A program made the position numbers and the translations under genes. 64,000 bases of DNA from Paenibacillus phytohabitans. Lineage in GTDB: Bacteria > Bacillota > Bacilli > Paenibacillales > Paenibacillaceae. The notes under the pieces were generated by a model, which saw only the letters and a list, made by a program, of their open reading frames with translations, searched no databases and was not told where the DNA came from. The DNA lies in the NCBI RefSeq assembly GCF_013141775.1, contig NZ_WHOB01000078.1, positions 1 to 64,000 on the forward strand, read 5' to 3'. Positions within the stretch are counted from its first letter, which is position 1. Every line of letters starts with the position of its first letter. This document shows positions 1 through 8,464 of this stretch, piece by piece.

Positions 1-20
1 TCCGCTTGGAGAAGGGGAAA

Positions 21-39
21 TGTTGTATTTCATACAACA
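21..39. repeat. Short perfect palindrome, TGTTGTAT-type repeat
   Basis: TGTTGTAT and ATACAACA are perfect 8-base arms around a TTC loop. A half copy (TGTTGTAT) follows at 72-79. The same core occurs in the four-copy cluster at 61323-61504, so this looks like a dispersed intergenic repeat. The remaining leading sequence to base 220 shows no gene. Confidence 0.5.
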
Positions 40-225
40 AAAGATGATTTTAGCCGGAATTATAGGAGAAATGTTGTATTTTGGGCATGATTTTTAAAAA
101 ATGGTTATTACCTCACAAGCATCCGGCAGAGTAGTTTATTCGCCAGGGCGCATGAGGAGGATTGATGCTCTATTCGTGCGGTGAGGCTTAGTTCAGCAGT
201 TGATGGGCAGATAATGAGCAAGCGA

Positions 226-271
226 AAAGAGGTGTCCCAAGCCGTAGAACCGGCTGCCGGGACACCTCTTT
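226..271. terminator. Bidirectional terminator-like hairpin after lacZ
   Basis: Thirteen-base arms (AAAGAGGTGTCCC at 226-238 and its exact complement at 259-271) enclose a GC-rich loop. It lies about 60 bases beyond the lacZ stop codon, which is transcribed leftwards, and has T-rich flanks on both strands. The GTGTCCC stem is reused in the terminator at 16486-16536. Confidence 0.7.
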
Positions 272-276
272 ATTGT

Positions 277-313
277 TGTTTCACATGCTAACTTATCCTT
301 CTATGCCTCGCTG
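277..313. repeat. 37-bp dispersed repeat, copy 1
   Basis: This stretch matches 10384-10420 at 33 of 37 positions, sharing the core AACTTATCCTTCTAT and the end CTCGCTG. Here it is followed by a GCCTC/GAGGC hairpin that runs to 327. No function is known to me. Confidence 0.55.
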
Positions 314-331
314 TTCTACTTGTGAGGCAAT

Positions 332-3300
332 TTACACGAGTGAAAGCGTGAAGCGGAACGAATACGGACGGTTAGCAGGCAGGGTGAACTGCTCATGCGT
401 TGGGGCACCCCAGCTGTCGTCACCGCCGACACCCATCTGCTTATAGTTCACGCGCAGCATCGCTTTGTCGGATACAGGCAGCTTGTAGCCGTGATCGCTG
501 GCTTCCAGCTCAGCTGCACTCCAAGGCAGGGCGTTGACTTCGATAGGCAACGCGCCTTCTACATGCAAGCCATGACCTTCGCTGCCTGCAGTAATGGAGG
601 CATATCTGACATCCGTCTTGTTGCCGCATTCCTGCGGACGGAGATACGGTGTGTATTGCCCGCTGACCGTGCCGCTGTAACGTCCCAGCGGAGCTCCGGA
701 CTGCCGGTCCCAGTAATTCTCATGCGGGCCGCGGCCGTACCAGGAGATGGTGTCGAGGCTGCTGTCCAGCTCGAAGGCCATGCCGAATTCCGGAATCTCC
801 GGCAGCTTGCTGCTGCCCGGCTGAAGCTCCTGAGTAATCTCTACCGAGCCGTCCGTTCGGATCTCGTATTGAACACGCAGCAGGGACTTCGGCTGGGTAT
901 CCAGCAGATAGTCAGTGTTCACGAATCCGAGATTGCCCTCTACACGGCAGCTGAACCGGGTGAGCTGACGGCTGTAAGAGACTTCCTTCCAGACTGCGCA
1001 GCGCTCGGGATGCTTGTTGCCGAGGTCATTGTCGGTTACCGCTCTCCAGAAGTTAGGTCTTGCCGGTGCAAGCAGATGCTCTTTGCCGGAAGACTGGTAA
1101 GAAACCAGGGCGCCGGATGCCGTGTCGAACGATATTCCGAAGCTGCTGCCTGCAAATGTCACCAGCCCGTCTTGCTCATTGACCTGCAGCTTACTCCCTG
1201 GAATAACAGGAGTGGCGGCCGGAATATATGGGGACAGAATGAACTGTTCCCAGGCGACTTCGTGGCCTGCACCTGCCCAGGCTGTTTCGGCCTGCAGGAC
1301 GAACGAGACCGTAAGTACAGCTTCTTTGCCGGTTTCAAGCAGGCTGTGATCGTACGGAACGGCAATTTCAGCGGTTTCACCGGGTGCTGCGGACAGAGGC
1401 AGCGTTCCTTCCTGGACGGCATCTCCATCCAGCGCCAGCTTCCATTGCAGCTGATAGTCTCCCAGGTCTGTGAACAGGAAGTTGTTGCGAACCTGTAGAC
1501 GTCCTTTCTGCAGGTCCAGAGCGGTGAGGACAATGCTCTGATAGCATTTTTTGACCTCCAGCAGCTTAGGAGTAACCGTACGGTCAGCGAACAGCAGGCC
1601 GTTGCCGCTGAAGTTGCCGTCATGCGGATTCTCCCCGAAATCGCCGCCATAGGCTAGATATTCTATCCCATCAGGGGTAGAAGTGCGGATCGCCTGATCC
1701 ACCCAGTCCCAGATAAAAGCGCCCTGAATGATCTCATACTTATCAAACAGCTCGGTGTACAGATGCAGACCGCCGCAGGAGTTGCCCATGGCATGGCTGT
1801 ATTCACAGAGAATATACGGCTTCTTGGGATGGTTCAGTGCATATCTCTCAACATCATCCGGTTTGATGTACATGGTGGATTCGATATCACTTGCGGCTTC
1901 CGATGCTCTGTAATGGAAAATCCCTTCGTAATGCACCAGACGGGTCGGATCGGCTTCCCGCAGATAGTCGTGCATGGCCAGGAAGTTGTCGCCGCCGAAG
2001 GACTCGTTGCCGAGTGACCAGATGATGACCGACGGATGATTCTTGTCTCTTTGCATCATGGAGTTGCAGCGGTCAATGACATTGGCGCGCCATTCCGGCC
2101 GGCTGGCAGGGACATTGAACTCATGCAGTTCCTGCTGCCCGTATTGCCAGGAGCCATGGGTCTCCAGATTCGTCTCGTCGATGACATAGAGACCGTATTC
2201 GTCACACAGCTCATACCATACGGACTGATTCGGATAATGGGAAGTCCGCACAGCATTGATATTATGCGATTTCATGAGCTTGATGTCGGTGATCATATCT
2301 TCTCTGGAGAGCGCCCGGCCGGTGTCACAGGAGAATTCATGACGGTTGGTACCCTTGAGCACGATCCGTTTGCCGTTGATCTTCATCAGACCATTCTGGA
2401 GCTCGAAGGTACGGAAGCCTACTTTGCAGCTGACCGCTTCCAGCACTTGCCCTTGATCATCCGATACAGCAATAACCAGTGTATACAGATAAGGCTTCTC
2501 GGCGCTCCACTTCTTCGGGTTCGTCACTGCTGCGGATAGCTCTAGCTGCTGAACTCCAGCCTGGCCGAAAGCGACAGAGGCGGAGACTGGATGATCCCAT
2601 AGCGGCTGTTCCTTACCGTCATAGAGCTGCACCTGTACTGAATGAGACTCAATCACCTTATCAAAATAATTCTCGACCGCCAGGTTTATGTTCAGCTGCG
2701 CATCGGTATACTTCTCGTCCAGCTCTGTCCGGACGAAGAAATCGGCAACCCGCACAGGCGGTGCAGTATACAGATAAACATCGCGGAATATTCCGCTCAG
2801 CCGCCAGAAATCCTGATCCTCCAGCCAGCTGGCATCGCACCAGCGGTAGACTTCTACAGCCAGCTTGTTGACACCGGGTACCAGATAAGCGGTAATATCG
2901 AACTCGGATGGCGTGAAGGTATCCTCACAGTATCCGGCCAGCTCACCGTTCACCCAGACATAGAAAGCGGATTCAACCCCCTGGAAGCTGAGGTACACCG
3001 CCTGCCCATCCCAAGTCTCGGGTACGGTGAAGGTGCGGATATAAGAGCCTACCGGATTGTACACGGTCGGGGCAAAAGGCGGCTTCAGCTCCGGTTCGGA
3101 CACGGCCCATGGATAACGGACATTGGTATATTGCGGATAATCATATCCCTGGAACTGCCAGTGGGAGGGAACGGTAATATCCGCCCAGTCTCCGGAGTCA
3201 TAACCGGCGGTATAGAAATCCTTAATCCGCGCTTCCGCAGTTTCGGCGAATGCGAATTTCCAGGTTCCGTTCAAAGATTGATAACGGGGGGAGGCTTCTT

Positions 3301-3445
3301 TAGTTCCCTGCAGGGCTTCAGCCACTGCCGGGAAAGACATCATGGAGGCATGCGCGTCTATCCGGTTCAATTGAAATAGCTCAGGATTATTATTCCACTC
3401 CGGATATCCGTTTGCAGGCTGCTGGTATGAGAGCTTATGGCGCAA
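332..3445 (-). CDS. lacZ: Beta-galactosidase, GH2 (LacZ type)
   Basis: This is a 1037-residue GH2 beta-galactosidase, the normal length for the five-domain LacZ family, that hydrolyses terminal beta-galactosides. The jelly-roll domain covers about residues 50-230, the Ig-like domain follows, the TIM barrel spans about 345-640 and the beta-sandwich Bgal_small_N domain is C-terminal. The acid/base Glu481 sits in GNES and the nucleophile Glu548 in CEYSHAMGNS. There is no signal peptide, so it acts in the cytoplasm. The start is TTG, preceded by AAGGAG eight bases upstream. It diverges from an AraC-type gene at 3647, its likely regulator. With the nearby fucosidase it could trim Fuc-Gal side chains of xyloglucan, which is inference. 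Confidence 0.95.
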   Translation of the reverse strand: MRHKLSYQQPANGYPEWNNNPELFQLNRIDAHASMMSFPAVAEALQGTKEASPRYQSLNGTWKFAFAETAEARIKDFYTAGYDSGDWADITVPSHWQFQGYDYPQYTNVRYPWAVSEPELKPPFAPTVYNPVGSYIRTFTVPETWDGQAVYLSFQGVESAFYVWVNGELAGYCEDTFTPSEFDITAYLVPGVNKLAVEVYRWCDASWLEDQDFWRLSGIFRDVYLYTAPPVRVADFFVRTELDEKYTDAQLNINLAVENYFDKVIESHSVQVQLYDGKEQPLWDHPVSASVAFGQAGVQQLELSAAVTNPKKWSAEKPYLYTLVIAVSDDQGQVLEAVSCKVGFRTFELQNGLMKINGKRIVLKGTNRHEFSCDTGRALSREDMITDIKLMKSHNINAVRTSHYPNQSVWYELCDEYGLYVIDETNLETHGSWQYGQQELHEFNVPASRPEWRANVIDRCNSMMQRDKNHPSVIIWSLGNESFGGDNFLAMHDYLREADPTRLVHYEGIFHYRASEAASDIESTMYIKPDDVERYALNHPKKPYILCEYSHAMGNSCGGLHLYTELFDKYEIIQGAFIWDWVDQAIRTSTPDGIEYLAYGGDFGENPHDGNFSGNGLLFADRTVTPKLLEVKKCYQSIVLTALDLQKGRLQVRNNFLFTDLGDYQLQWKLALDGDAVQEGTLPLSAAPGETAEIAVPYDHSLLETGKEAVLTVSFVLQAETAWAGAGHEVAWEQFILSPYIPAATPVIPGSKLQVNEQDGLVTFAGSSFGISFDTASGALVSYQSSGKEHLLAPARPNFWRAVTDNDLGNKHPERCAVWKEVSYSRQLTRFSCRVEGNLGFVNTDYLLDTQPKSLLRVQYEIRTDGSVEITQELQPGSSKLPEIPEFGMAFELDSSLDTISWYGRGPHENYWDRQSGAPLGRYSGTVSGQYTPYLRPQECGNKTDVRYASITAGSEGHGLHVEGALPIEVNALPWSAAELEASDHGYKLPVSDKAMLRVNYKQMGVGGDDSWGAPTHEQFTLPANRPYSFRFTLSLV

Positions 3446-3462
3446 ATTAACATCTCCTTATA

Positions 3463-3531
3463 TTGTTATATTCATATTATAGAATGGAGAATGACTGGGG
3501 TATATATAATGATATTCATCGGATATAACAA
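3463..3531. promoter_or_regulatory. lacZ/AraC divergent promoter with inverted and direct repeats
   Basis: TTGTTATAT at 3463-3471 is repeated inverted as ATATAACAA at 3523-3531. ATATTCAT also occurs twice in the same direction, at 3468-3475 and 3512-3519, 44 bp apart. A TATAAT-like -10 for lacZ lies on the minus strand near 3477-3482 with no good -35, as expected for an activator-dependent promoter. The repeats are seen; AraC binding is inferred. Confidence 0.45.
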
Positions 3532-3646
3532 AATATGAAACAAGAATAGACTGGAATTTGAAACTGCGGGCCGTTATGATGAAGAGGCGGGACAGGAATA
3601 CCGGCGGTTAGAACGCGCTGGGTTTTTACAGAAAGGTGGGACGCCA

Positions 3647-4468
3647 GTGAGAAGTACAATGATCTTCAGCGAAATGGAAGAAACGCTGCCGCTGCCGCTC
3701 TATGCCACGACCATCGGGTACTGGGAGCATCAGGAAGAGACGGAGCGTCCGGCGGGGTTTCCCGATTACCAGCTGCACCAGGTGCTTGGAGGCAAGGGAG
3801 AGCTGCAGATCCGGGATAAATCCTATGTTGCCGGTCCCGGGGATATCTTCTTTCTCTATCCGGATGTTCCCCATTCGTATGCACCGCTGAGCCGGGAATG
3901 GGAGCTGGCCTGGATTTCCTTTAACGGGCGGGAAGCGGCCCAGATGCTGCTCTATGCCGGAATACGCGAGTCAGGAATGGGGAGCTTAAGAGCGCAGCCC
4001 ATCCTGAAACCGCTGGAGGAGATGCTTACCCTTTCATACGGCAATGAGCTTCAGGATAATCTGGAACGTTCAAAGTTATTGTACTCGCTGCTTCTGGATC
4101 TGAAACGCAGCCTGCTCCCCGCCTCGAATGAGGATAATGAGCTGGAGCGGATGAAGCCGGTGCTGCAATATATAGAGCTCCACCTGCACCGTCCGCTGCT
4201 GCTGAAGGAGCTGGCCGAGGTGGCTGAAGTGTCGCCGCAGTATCTGTGCCGGCTGTTCCAGCGCACCGTCCGCGAGCGGCCGGTCGCCTACATTAACAAA
4301 CAGCGGGTGAACCGGAGCAAACAGCTCATGTTCAGCAGCAGAGGGCAGAGAGTCTATGAAATCGCCCAGCGGGCAGGGTTCGAGAATGTCAGCTACTTCT
4401 GTGCTGTTTTCAAACGGATGACCGGTATGCAACCCGAAGAGTGGAGGCGCCTGCATGGTCTGGATTAG
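3647..4468 (+). CDS. AraC-family transcriptional regulator
   Basis: This 273-residue protein has an N-terminal cupin-like sugar-sensing region (about residues 20-140, with PGDIFFLYPDVPHSY typical of AraC_binding domains). Two C-terminal helix-turn-helix motifs follow, at about 183-205 and 235-265 (AGFENVSYFCAVFKR then TGMQPEEWRR). The GTG start is preceded by GAAAGGTGGG. The gene is divergent from lacZ with a 201-bp shared promoter region, so it probably activates lacZ in response to an imported sugar. Similar regulators face the GH29 and GH30 genes. The ligand cannot be deduced. Confidence 0.9.
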   Translation: MRSTMIFSEMEETLPLPLYATTIGYWEHQEETERPAGFPDYQLHQVLGGKGELQIRDKSYVAGPGDIFFLYPDVPHSYAPLSREWELAWISFNGREAAQMLLYAGIRESGMGSLRAQPILKPLEEMLTLSYGNELQDNLERSKLLYSLLLDLKRSLLPASNEDNELERMKPVLQYIELHLHRPLLLKELAEVAEVSPQYLCRLFQRTVRERPVAYINKQRVNRSKQLMFSSRGQRVYEIAQRAGFENVSYFCAVFKRMTGMQPEEWRRLHGLD

Positions 4469-4510
4469 GGGCAGCCAGGCTCCGGATTCGGATTCGGATT
4501 CGTATCCGTA

Positions 4511-5404
4511 TCACACACTCTCCCTCAGCCGGGCGAACATCCAATCCGCGATTTGACGGTAATCTGCAGCCGGCCCGGCAGACGCTGCGGATTCAACAAC
4601 CGGCTTAGGGTCATATGTCTGCAGCACCGCCCACATCGCATTCCAGAAGGTGACCACGTAAGACATCTGTTCGAGGCTACGCAGGGTATCCGCATCATAA
4701 TGTCCGAAGTAGCAGGCAAGGAAGATTTCCTTCTGTGGCAGGGAATACGCCGAGCAGACACATGCCAGATCAAACATGATGTCGCCCATTCCCGCATATT
4801 CCCAGTCAATCAGCCGCACCGTTCCGTCATCCAGAAAGTTGTTTGCAAAAGGATCATTATGGCACAGCCCCAGCTGCTGCTGTGAGCTTGACGCCCTGTC
4901 CTGCTGAATGGCCGCAAGCTTCTCCAGGAACTCGTCCAGATCTCCGGGAAGACCGAGCTGATGCCGGACGGCAAATTGTATCCGGTCCGTAATATCCTGA
5001 TAAGGCGAGAATGTATAGGGAACCGGCGGCAGGGCATGCACTTTCCTCAAAGTATCGGCGATCCGCTTCATATTCACATCGGTGCCGGCATCCGCGTCGG
5101 TCCACTTCACGCCATCAATAAACTCTGTGACCATATGACCCGTCTCCGTGGAGAAATACACTACCTTTGCGCCTATCCCTATGTCTGCCGCCGCCTGCAT
5201 AGCGGCAAGCTCTGCTTCCCGCTTAATGCCAAGCCTGTCCGCATTGCCGCCGCTTATGCGCAGAGCCAGCTTACGGATACCGTTCGTAATAATATAATTC
5301 TGATTCGTCAAGCCATCCTGCTGGTATTCAATGGCTGTATCCGCGATATCCCACTTCAATTCTTCATCAATAATCTGCTTCATGGGTTCAGTCCATCCGC
5401 TCAT
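4511..5404 (-). CDS. Choline/ethanolamine kinase-like phosphotransferase
   Basis: This 297-residue protein of the aminoglycoside phosphotransferase/choline kinase fold has the LicA-like N-terminus with DGLTNQNYIIT. The catalytic loop is CHNDPFANNFL and the metal-binding segment is RLIDWEYAGMGDIMFDLA. I place the start at the ATG at 5404, where MSGWTEP follows GGAAGGAA. A longer frame reaching 5470 would overlap the fucosidase end. It lies 40 bp downstream of the fucosidase gene on the same strand and may be cotranscribed. The substrate (choline, ethanolamine or another hydroxyl) is not determined by sequence. It is cytoplasmic. Confidence 0.85.
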   Translation of the reverse strand: MSGWTEPMKQIIDEELKWDIADTAIEYQQDGLTNQNYIITNGIRKLALRISGGNADRLGIKREAELAAMQAAADIGIGAKVVYFSTETGHMVTEFIDGVKWTDADAGTDVNMKRIADTLRKVHALPPVPYTFSPYQDITDRIQFAVRHQLGLPGDLDEFLEKLAAIQQDRASSSQQQLGLCHNDPFANNFLDDGTVRLIDWEYAGMGDIMFDLACVCSAYSLPQKEIFLACYFGHYDADTLRSLEQMSYVVTFWNAMWAVLQTYDPKPVVESAASAGPAADYRQIADWMFARLRESV

Positions 5405-5444
5405 TCTGGTTATTCCTTCCGTTGTGAAGAGTAATAGGCAAAGA

Positions 5445-6902
5445 TCAGGCAAGTTCAAGCTTGAACACAACCGGCAGGGCGCTGGCCACCGCTGTGGTGC
5501 GGATCGTTAATGCTTCTGCATCCCGTTCCCAGGCAGGCTGTTCATCGAAACCGAGCACGGACATCTTCTGGATGATACCCTCGAAATAGGGGGATTTCTC
5601 CCTAAGTGATGTAATGCGGACCATGCCATCCGCAGGGAACACCAGGACGGTTGCATACAGGCAGCTTCCCTTCACGGTGAAGCGGATGTCCTCAGGGGTG
5701 AACACCTTGGCGCTGCCGTCGGTGAACTGTCCCTCTTCAATGCGTGTCGGCCCTTCACCGAACGTGCGCCAGAAAGAGCTCTCATAGATGGCTTCGCCAT
5801 TTGTGCCCAGCCAGCCGCCGATAACAGCCAGTATCTCCTTATCTTCATCAGCAAAGCTGCCGTCAGCCCGCGGACCCACATTCAGCAGGAGATTGCCGTT
5901 TTTGCTGACGATATCCACCAGATCGCGGATGATCTCTACGGCGGATTTGAAGTCATTATTCTCCGTATAACACCAGGAGTTTCGTGCGGCCGCTGTATCC
6001 GTCTGCCAGAAGAACGGCTTCAGCTCTGCGAATTGCCCCCGCTCTACATCGGGAATGGCTGTGCCGAACATGAAGGCATCATGTTTATAATTTATAGCAG
6101 CCGTAGTTCCGCGCTGAACAGCCCGGTTGTAGTAATAGGCGGCGAATTTTTTCAGATACGGCTTGAATATAGCATTCTCAATCCACCAGTCGAAATAGAA
6201 GACCTTAGGCTGATACTGGTCAACCAGCTCGCAGCAGCGGATCAGCCAGTCTTCCAGATACTCTTCAGACGGGGGAGAGCCGTAGAGATCATGATGATCG
6301 GGTTCCGGCATAGACGGCCAGTAGAAATCGCCGCGTTCCAGCGGCTCATGGATATCGGAGTCGAACTCTTTTCCGTGGGACATGAAGAACCAGTGCTCTG
6401 CACGGTGGGAGGAGACGCCCAGCTCCAGATCCTGCTTCCCGAAGGCGGCCTTCAGCTCGCCGAGAATATCCCGCCCGGGCCCCATCTCGTACGTGTTATA
6501 ATGGGAGACAGCGCTTTTATACATCTGGAAGCCGTCATGATGCTCTGCAACGGGAATGACATACTTGGCGCCGGAGGCTTGGAATAAGGCAGCCCACTCG
6601 TCCGGGTTGAACTGCTGCGCCGTGAACAAGGGAATGAAATCCTTATAACCGAAATCCTTGTGGTTCCCGTAGACAGCCAGATGATGCTCATATTCCTTCG
6701 TGCCTTGGATATACATATTGCGGGAATACCACTCGTTACTGAAGGCCGGGACAGAATACAGCCCCCAGTGAATGAAAATGCCGAATTTGGCCTGGCGGTA
6801 CCACTGCGGCACCTCATACATACTTAGAGAATCCCAATCATCCTTATAGGGGCCGTTCTTAATGGTCTCGTCGATAAGGTGCAAATAATCAGTCATATTC
6901 AT
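5445..6902 (-). CDS. Alpha-L-fucosidase, GH29
   Basis: This 485-residue GH29 enzyme removes alpha-linked L-fucose. Hallmarks are KFGIFIHWGLYSVPA near residues 39-53, HHDGF at 121-125, and the nucleophile Asp238 in VFYFDWW. There is no signal peptide, so it is intracellular, unlike many secreted fucosidases. The ATG start follows GGGAGGATG. The gene diverges from an AraC-type regulator at 7026, and a cre-like site lies 28-42 bases upstream of its start. With the GH2 beta-galactosidase it suggests use of fucosylated galactosides such as xyloglucan side chains. That pathway is inferred. Confidence 0.93.
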   Translation of the reverse strand: MNMTDYLHLIDETIKNGPYKDDWDSLSMYEVPQWYRQAKFGIFIHWGLYSVPAFSNEWYSRNMYIQGTKEYEHHLAVYGNHKDFGYKDFIPLFTAQQFNPDEWAALFQASGAKYVIPVAEHHDGFQMYKSAVSHYNTYEMGPGRDILGELKAAFGKQDLELGVSSHRAEHWFFMSHGKEFDSDIHEPLERGDFYWPSMPEPDHHDLYGSPPSEEYLEDWLIRCCELVDQYQPKVFYFDWWIENAIFKPYLKKFAAYYYNRAVQRGTTAAINYKHDAFMFGTAIPDVERGQFAELKPFFWQTDTAAARNSWCYTENNDFKSAVEIIRDLVDIVSKNGNLLLNVGPRADGSFADEDKEILAVIGGWLGTNGEAIYESSFWRTFGEGPTRIEEGQFTDGSAKVFTPEDIRFTVKGSCLYATVLVFPADGMVRITSLREKSPYFEGIIQKMSVLGFDEQPAWERDAEALTIRTTAVASALPVVFKLELA

Positions 6903-6929
6903 AGTCAGTTTCTCATCCTCCCGCGATTA

Positions 6930-6944
6930 ATATAACGCTTTCAT
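6930..6944 (-). promoter_or_regulatory. cre-like CcpA site upstream of the fucosidase gene
   Basis: On the minus strand this reads ATGAAAGCGTTATAT, matching the cre consensus WTGNAANCGNWNNCW except for one C near the end. It lies just upstream of the GH29 start, where CcpA would repress transcription. Confidence 0.5.
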
Positions 6945-6962
6945 TGTACCGGGCCGCAGGGG

Positions 6963-6997
6963 GATTAAGAATGTACGGGATTAACTTTCTGATGTAC
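6963..6997. promoter_or_regulatory. Candidate AraC direct repeats in the GH29/AraC promoter region
   Basis: ATGTAC occurs at 6971-6976 and 6992-6997, exactly 21 bp apart. GATTAA precedes each copy, at 6963-6968 and 6979-6984. Two-turn spacing of direct repeats is typical of AraC-family half-sites. Binding is inferred. Confidence 0.45.
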
Positions 6998-7025
6998 AAA
7001 AATAACCTTTAAGGCGGTCTGAACG

Positions 7026-7862
7026 ATGGATCATCAAGCATTGCTTACCAGCTACTTATCCAATCTGAAGGTCGACCTGCTCATGGCGGATTATAACCAG
7101 TGCACCACACAGTGGAGGGATCTGGACTATACTCCGGACTACAGCAAGTTCTATTACATCTGCGGCGGTGAAGGTTGGCTGAAGATCGGGGATAAGGAAT
7201 ATTATCCGCAGCCGGGGGAGCTGATCCTGATGCCTGAAGGGGTGAAGCAGTCCTACTCATGCATCAGCGAACGACCTTTTCTCAAGTACTGGTGTCATTT
7301 CAGCGCCAAGGTCGGAGAGATTAATCTGTTCCGTATCCTGGAGATGAGCCATGTATGCATTCCGGAGAATCCTGCTGCTGTCGAGGCGGCGTTCAAAGGG
7401 ATTACCGGGAGTGCCCAATCGGACGCTGTATATGCCCCGCTGCTGGCGAAGAGCAAACTGCTGGAGCTGATCTCCTATTACATCATGAACCTCAGGCTGG
7501 ATGAAATCTCTTATAAGAATCTGGGCTCGGCCCGGAAGCTGACAGCCGTTCTGGAATACATCGCTGCGAATATCGAACACAATATTACCATTCATGACCT
7601 TGCCGAAATTGCGCATATGCACCCTAATTACTTCATACGCCTGTTCAAGCAGCAGATCGGCGTGCCCCCCATCCAGTACATCACCCGGCAAAAGATTGAA
7701 AAAGCCAAAGACCTGCTGGCAGCCACCTCCGGTTCGGTCAGCGAGATTGCCGACCAGCTCGGCTTCGGCGATCTGTTCTATTTCTCCAGGCAATTCAAGA
7801 AGCATGCCGGGCTTGCACCTACAGAATTCAGGAAACAGGAAACTGGAGGCGTTAAACTATGA
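7026..7862 (+). CDS. AraC-family transcriptional regulator
   Basis: This 278-residue regulator has an N-terminal cupin sensor (PQPGELILMPEGVKQSY near residues 59-75). Its two C-terminal helix-turn-helix motifs are at about 193-215 (DLAEIAHMHPNYFIRLFKQ) and 240-270 (LGFGDLFYFSRQFKKHAG, then PTEFRK). The ATG follows AAGGCGG. It is divergent from the alpha-fucosidase gene with 123 bp between starts and is its probable activator. Its stop overlaps the start of the downstream acetyltransferase by four bases (ATGA), so the two are cotranscribed. The sensed sugar is unknown. Confidence 0.9.
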   Translation: MDHQALLTSYLSNLKVDLLMADYNQCTTQWRDLDYTPDYSKFYYICGGEGWLKIGDKEYYPQPGELILMPEGVKQSYSCISERPFLKYWCHFSAKVGEINLFRILEMSHVCIPENPAAVEAAFKGITGSAQSDAVYAPLLAKSKLLELISYYIMNLRLDEISYKNLGSARKLTAVLEYIAANIEHNITIHDLAEIAHMHPNYFIRLFKQQIGVPPIQYITRQKIEKAKDLLAATSGSVSEIADQLGFGDLFYFSRQFKKHAGLAPTEFRKQETGGVKL

Positions 7863-8380
7863 TCAGCAACCTATATAGCGGTTATCAGATCCGGTTAATG
7901 GATGAGCCGGCAGCCAGAGAGATTCTGAACTGGAAATACGAACCGCCATATTCTCTGTACAATATGCTGGATGATTCTGCTGGAACGGAGGATATCGAAG
8001 AGCTGATGGACGGCTCCTACTTCGGCGTACGCACTGCGGAAGGGGAACTGGCCGGATTCTTCTGTTACGGGAGGAATGCCCAGGTGGGAAGGGGGGTAGA
8101 GCTGGGATATTATCTGGATGGAACAGCGCTTGATATCGGACTGGGATTAAGGCCGGACCTGACCGGCGCTGGAAAAGGGCTTGCTTTTCTGCAGGCGGGT
8201 ATGAAGTTTGCACAGCGGACCTATGACGCGAAGCGGTTCCGGTTGTCGGTTGCGGCCTTTAATCTCCGGGCTATTGCCGTGTATAAGAAGGCGGGTTTCC
8301 TGCCCGGGCAGAGCTTCATCAACCGGTATGGAGACAACGAAACGGAGTTCCTGCTGATGGAGACGCCGGGCCTGTTCTGA
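7859..8380 (+). CDS. GNAT-family N-acetyltransferase
   Basis: This 173-residue GNAT protein contains the acetyl-CoA binding segment GLRPDLTGAGKGLAFL and the C-terminal FNLRAIAVYKKAGF motif of ribosomal-protein/small-molecule acetyltransferases. Its ATG overlaps the stop codon of the AraC gene, indicating translational coupling. The acceptor substrate is not predictable. It is probably cytoplasmic. Confidence 0.8.
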   Translation: MISNLYSGYQIRLMDEPAAREILNWKYEPPYSLYNMLDDSAGTEDIEELMDGSYFGVRTAEGELAGFFCYGRNAQVGRGVELGYYLDGTALDIGLGLRPDLTGAGKGLAFLQAGMKFAQRTYDAKRFRLSVAAFNLRAIAVYKKAGFLPGQSFINRYGDNETEFLLMETPGLF

Positions 8381-8464
8381 GCGTCTATAGCCAGAGTGGA
8401 GAATACAGGGTGAAGTCTGTTAAAATAGAATTATGGCATCATACATATCAAAGGAGAACTGAAT

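Noticed and set aside
395..1498. Long open frame antisense to lacZ
   Set aside because: It is the shadow of the GH2 gene. The lacZ product has full-length domain matches and this frame has no family or ribosome site.
2036..2539. 167-codon plus-strand frame
   Set aside because: It lies entirely inside lacZ and has only compositional similarity to coding DNA.
2642..3379. Second long frame antisense to lacZ
   Set aside because: It overlaps the conserved N-terminal domains of LacZ and has no support of its own.
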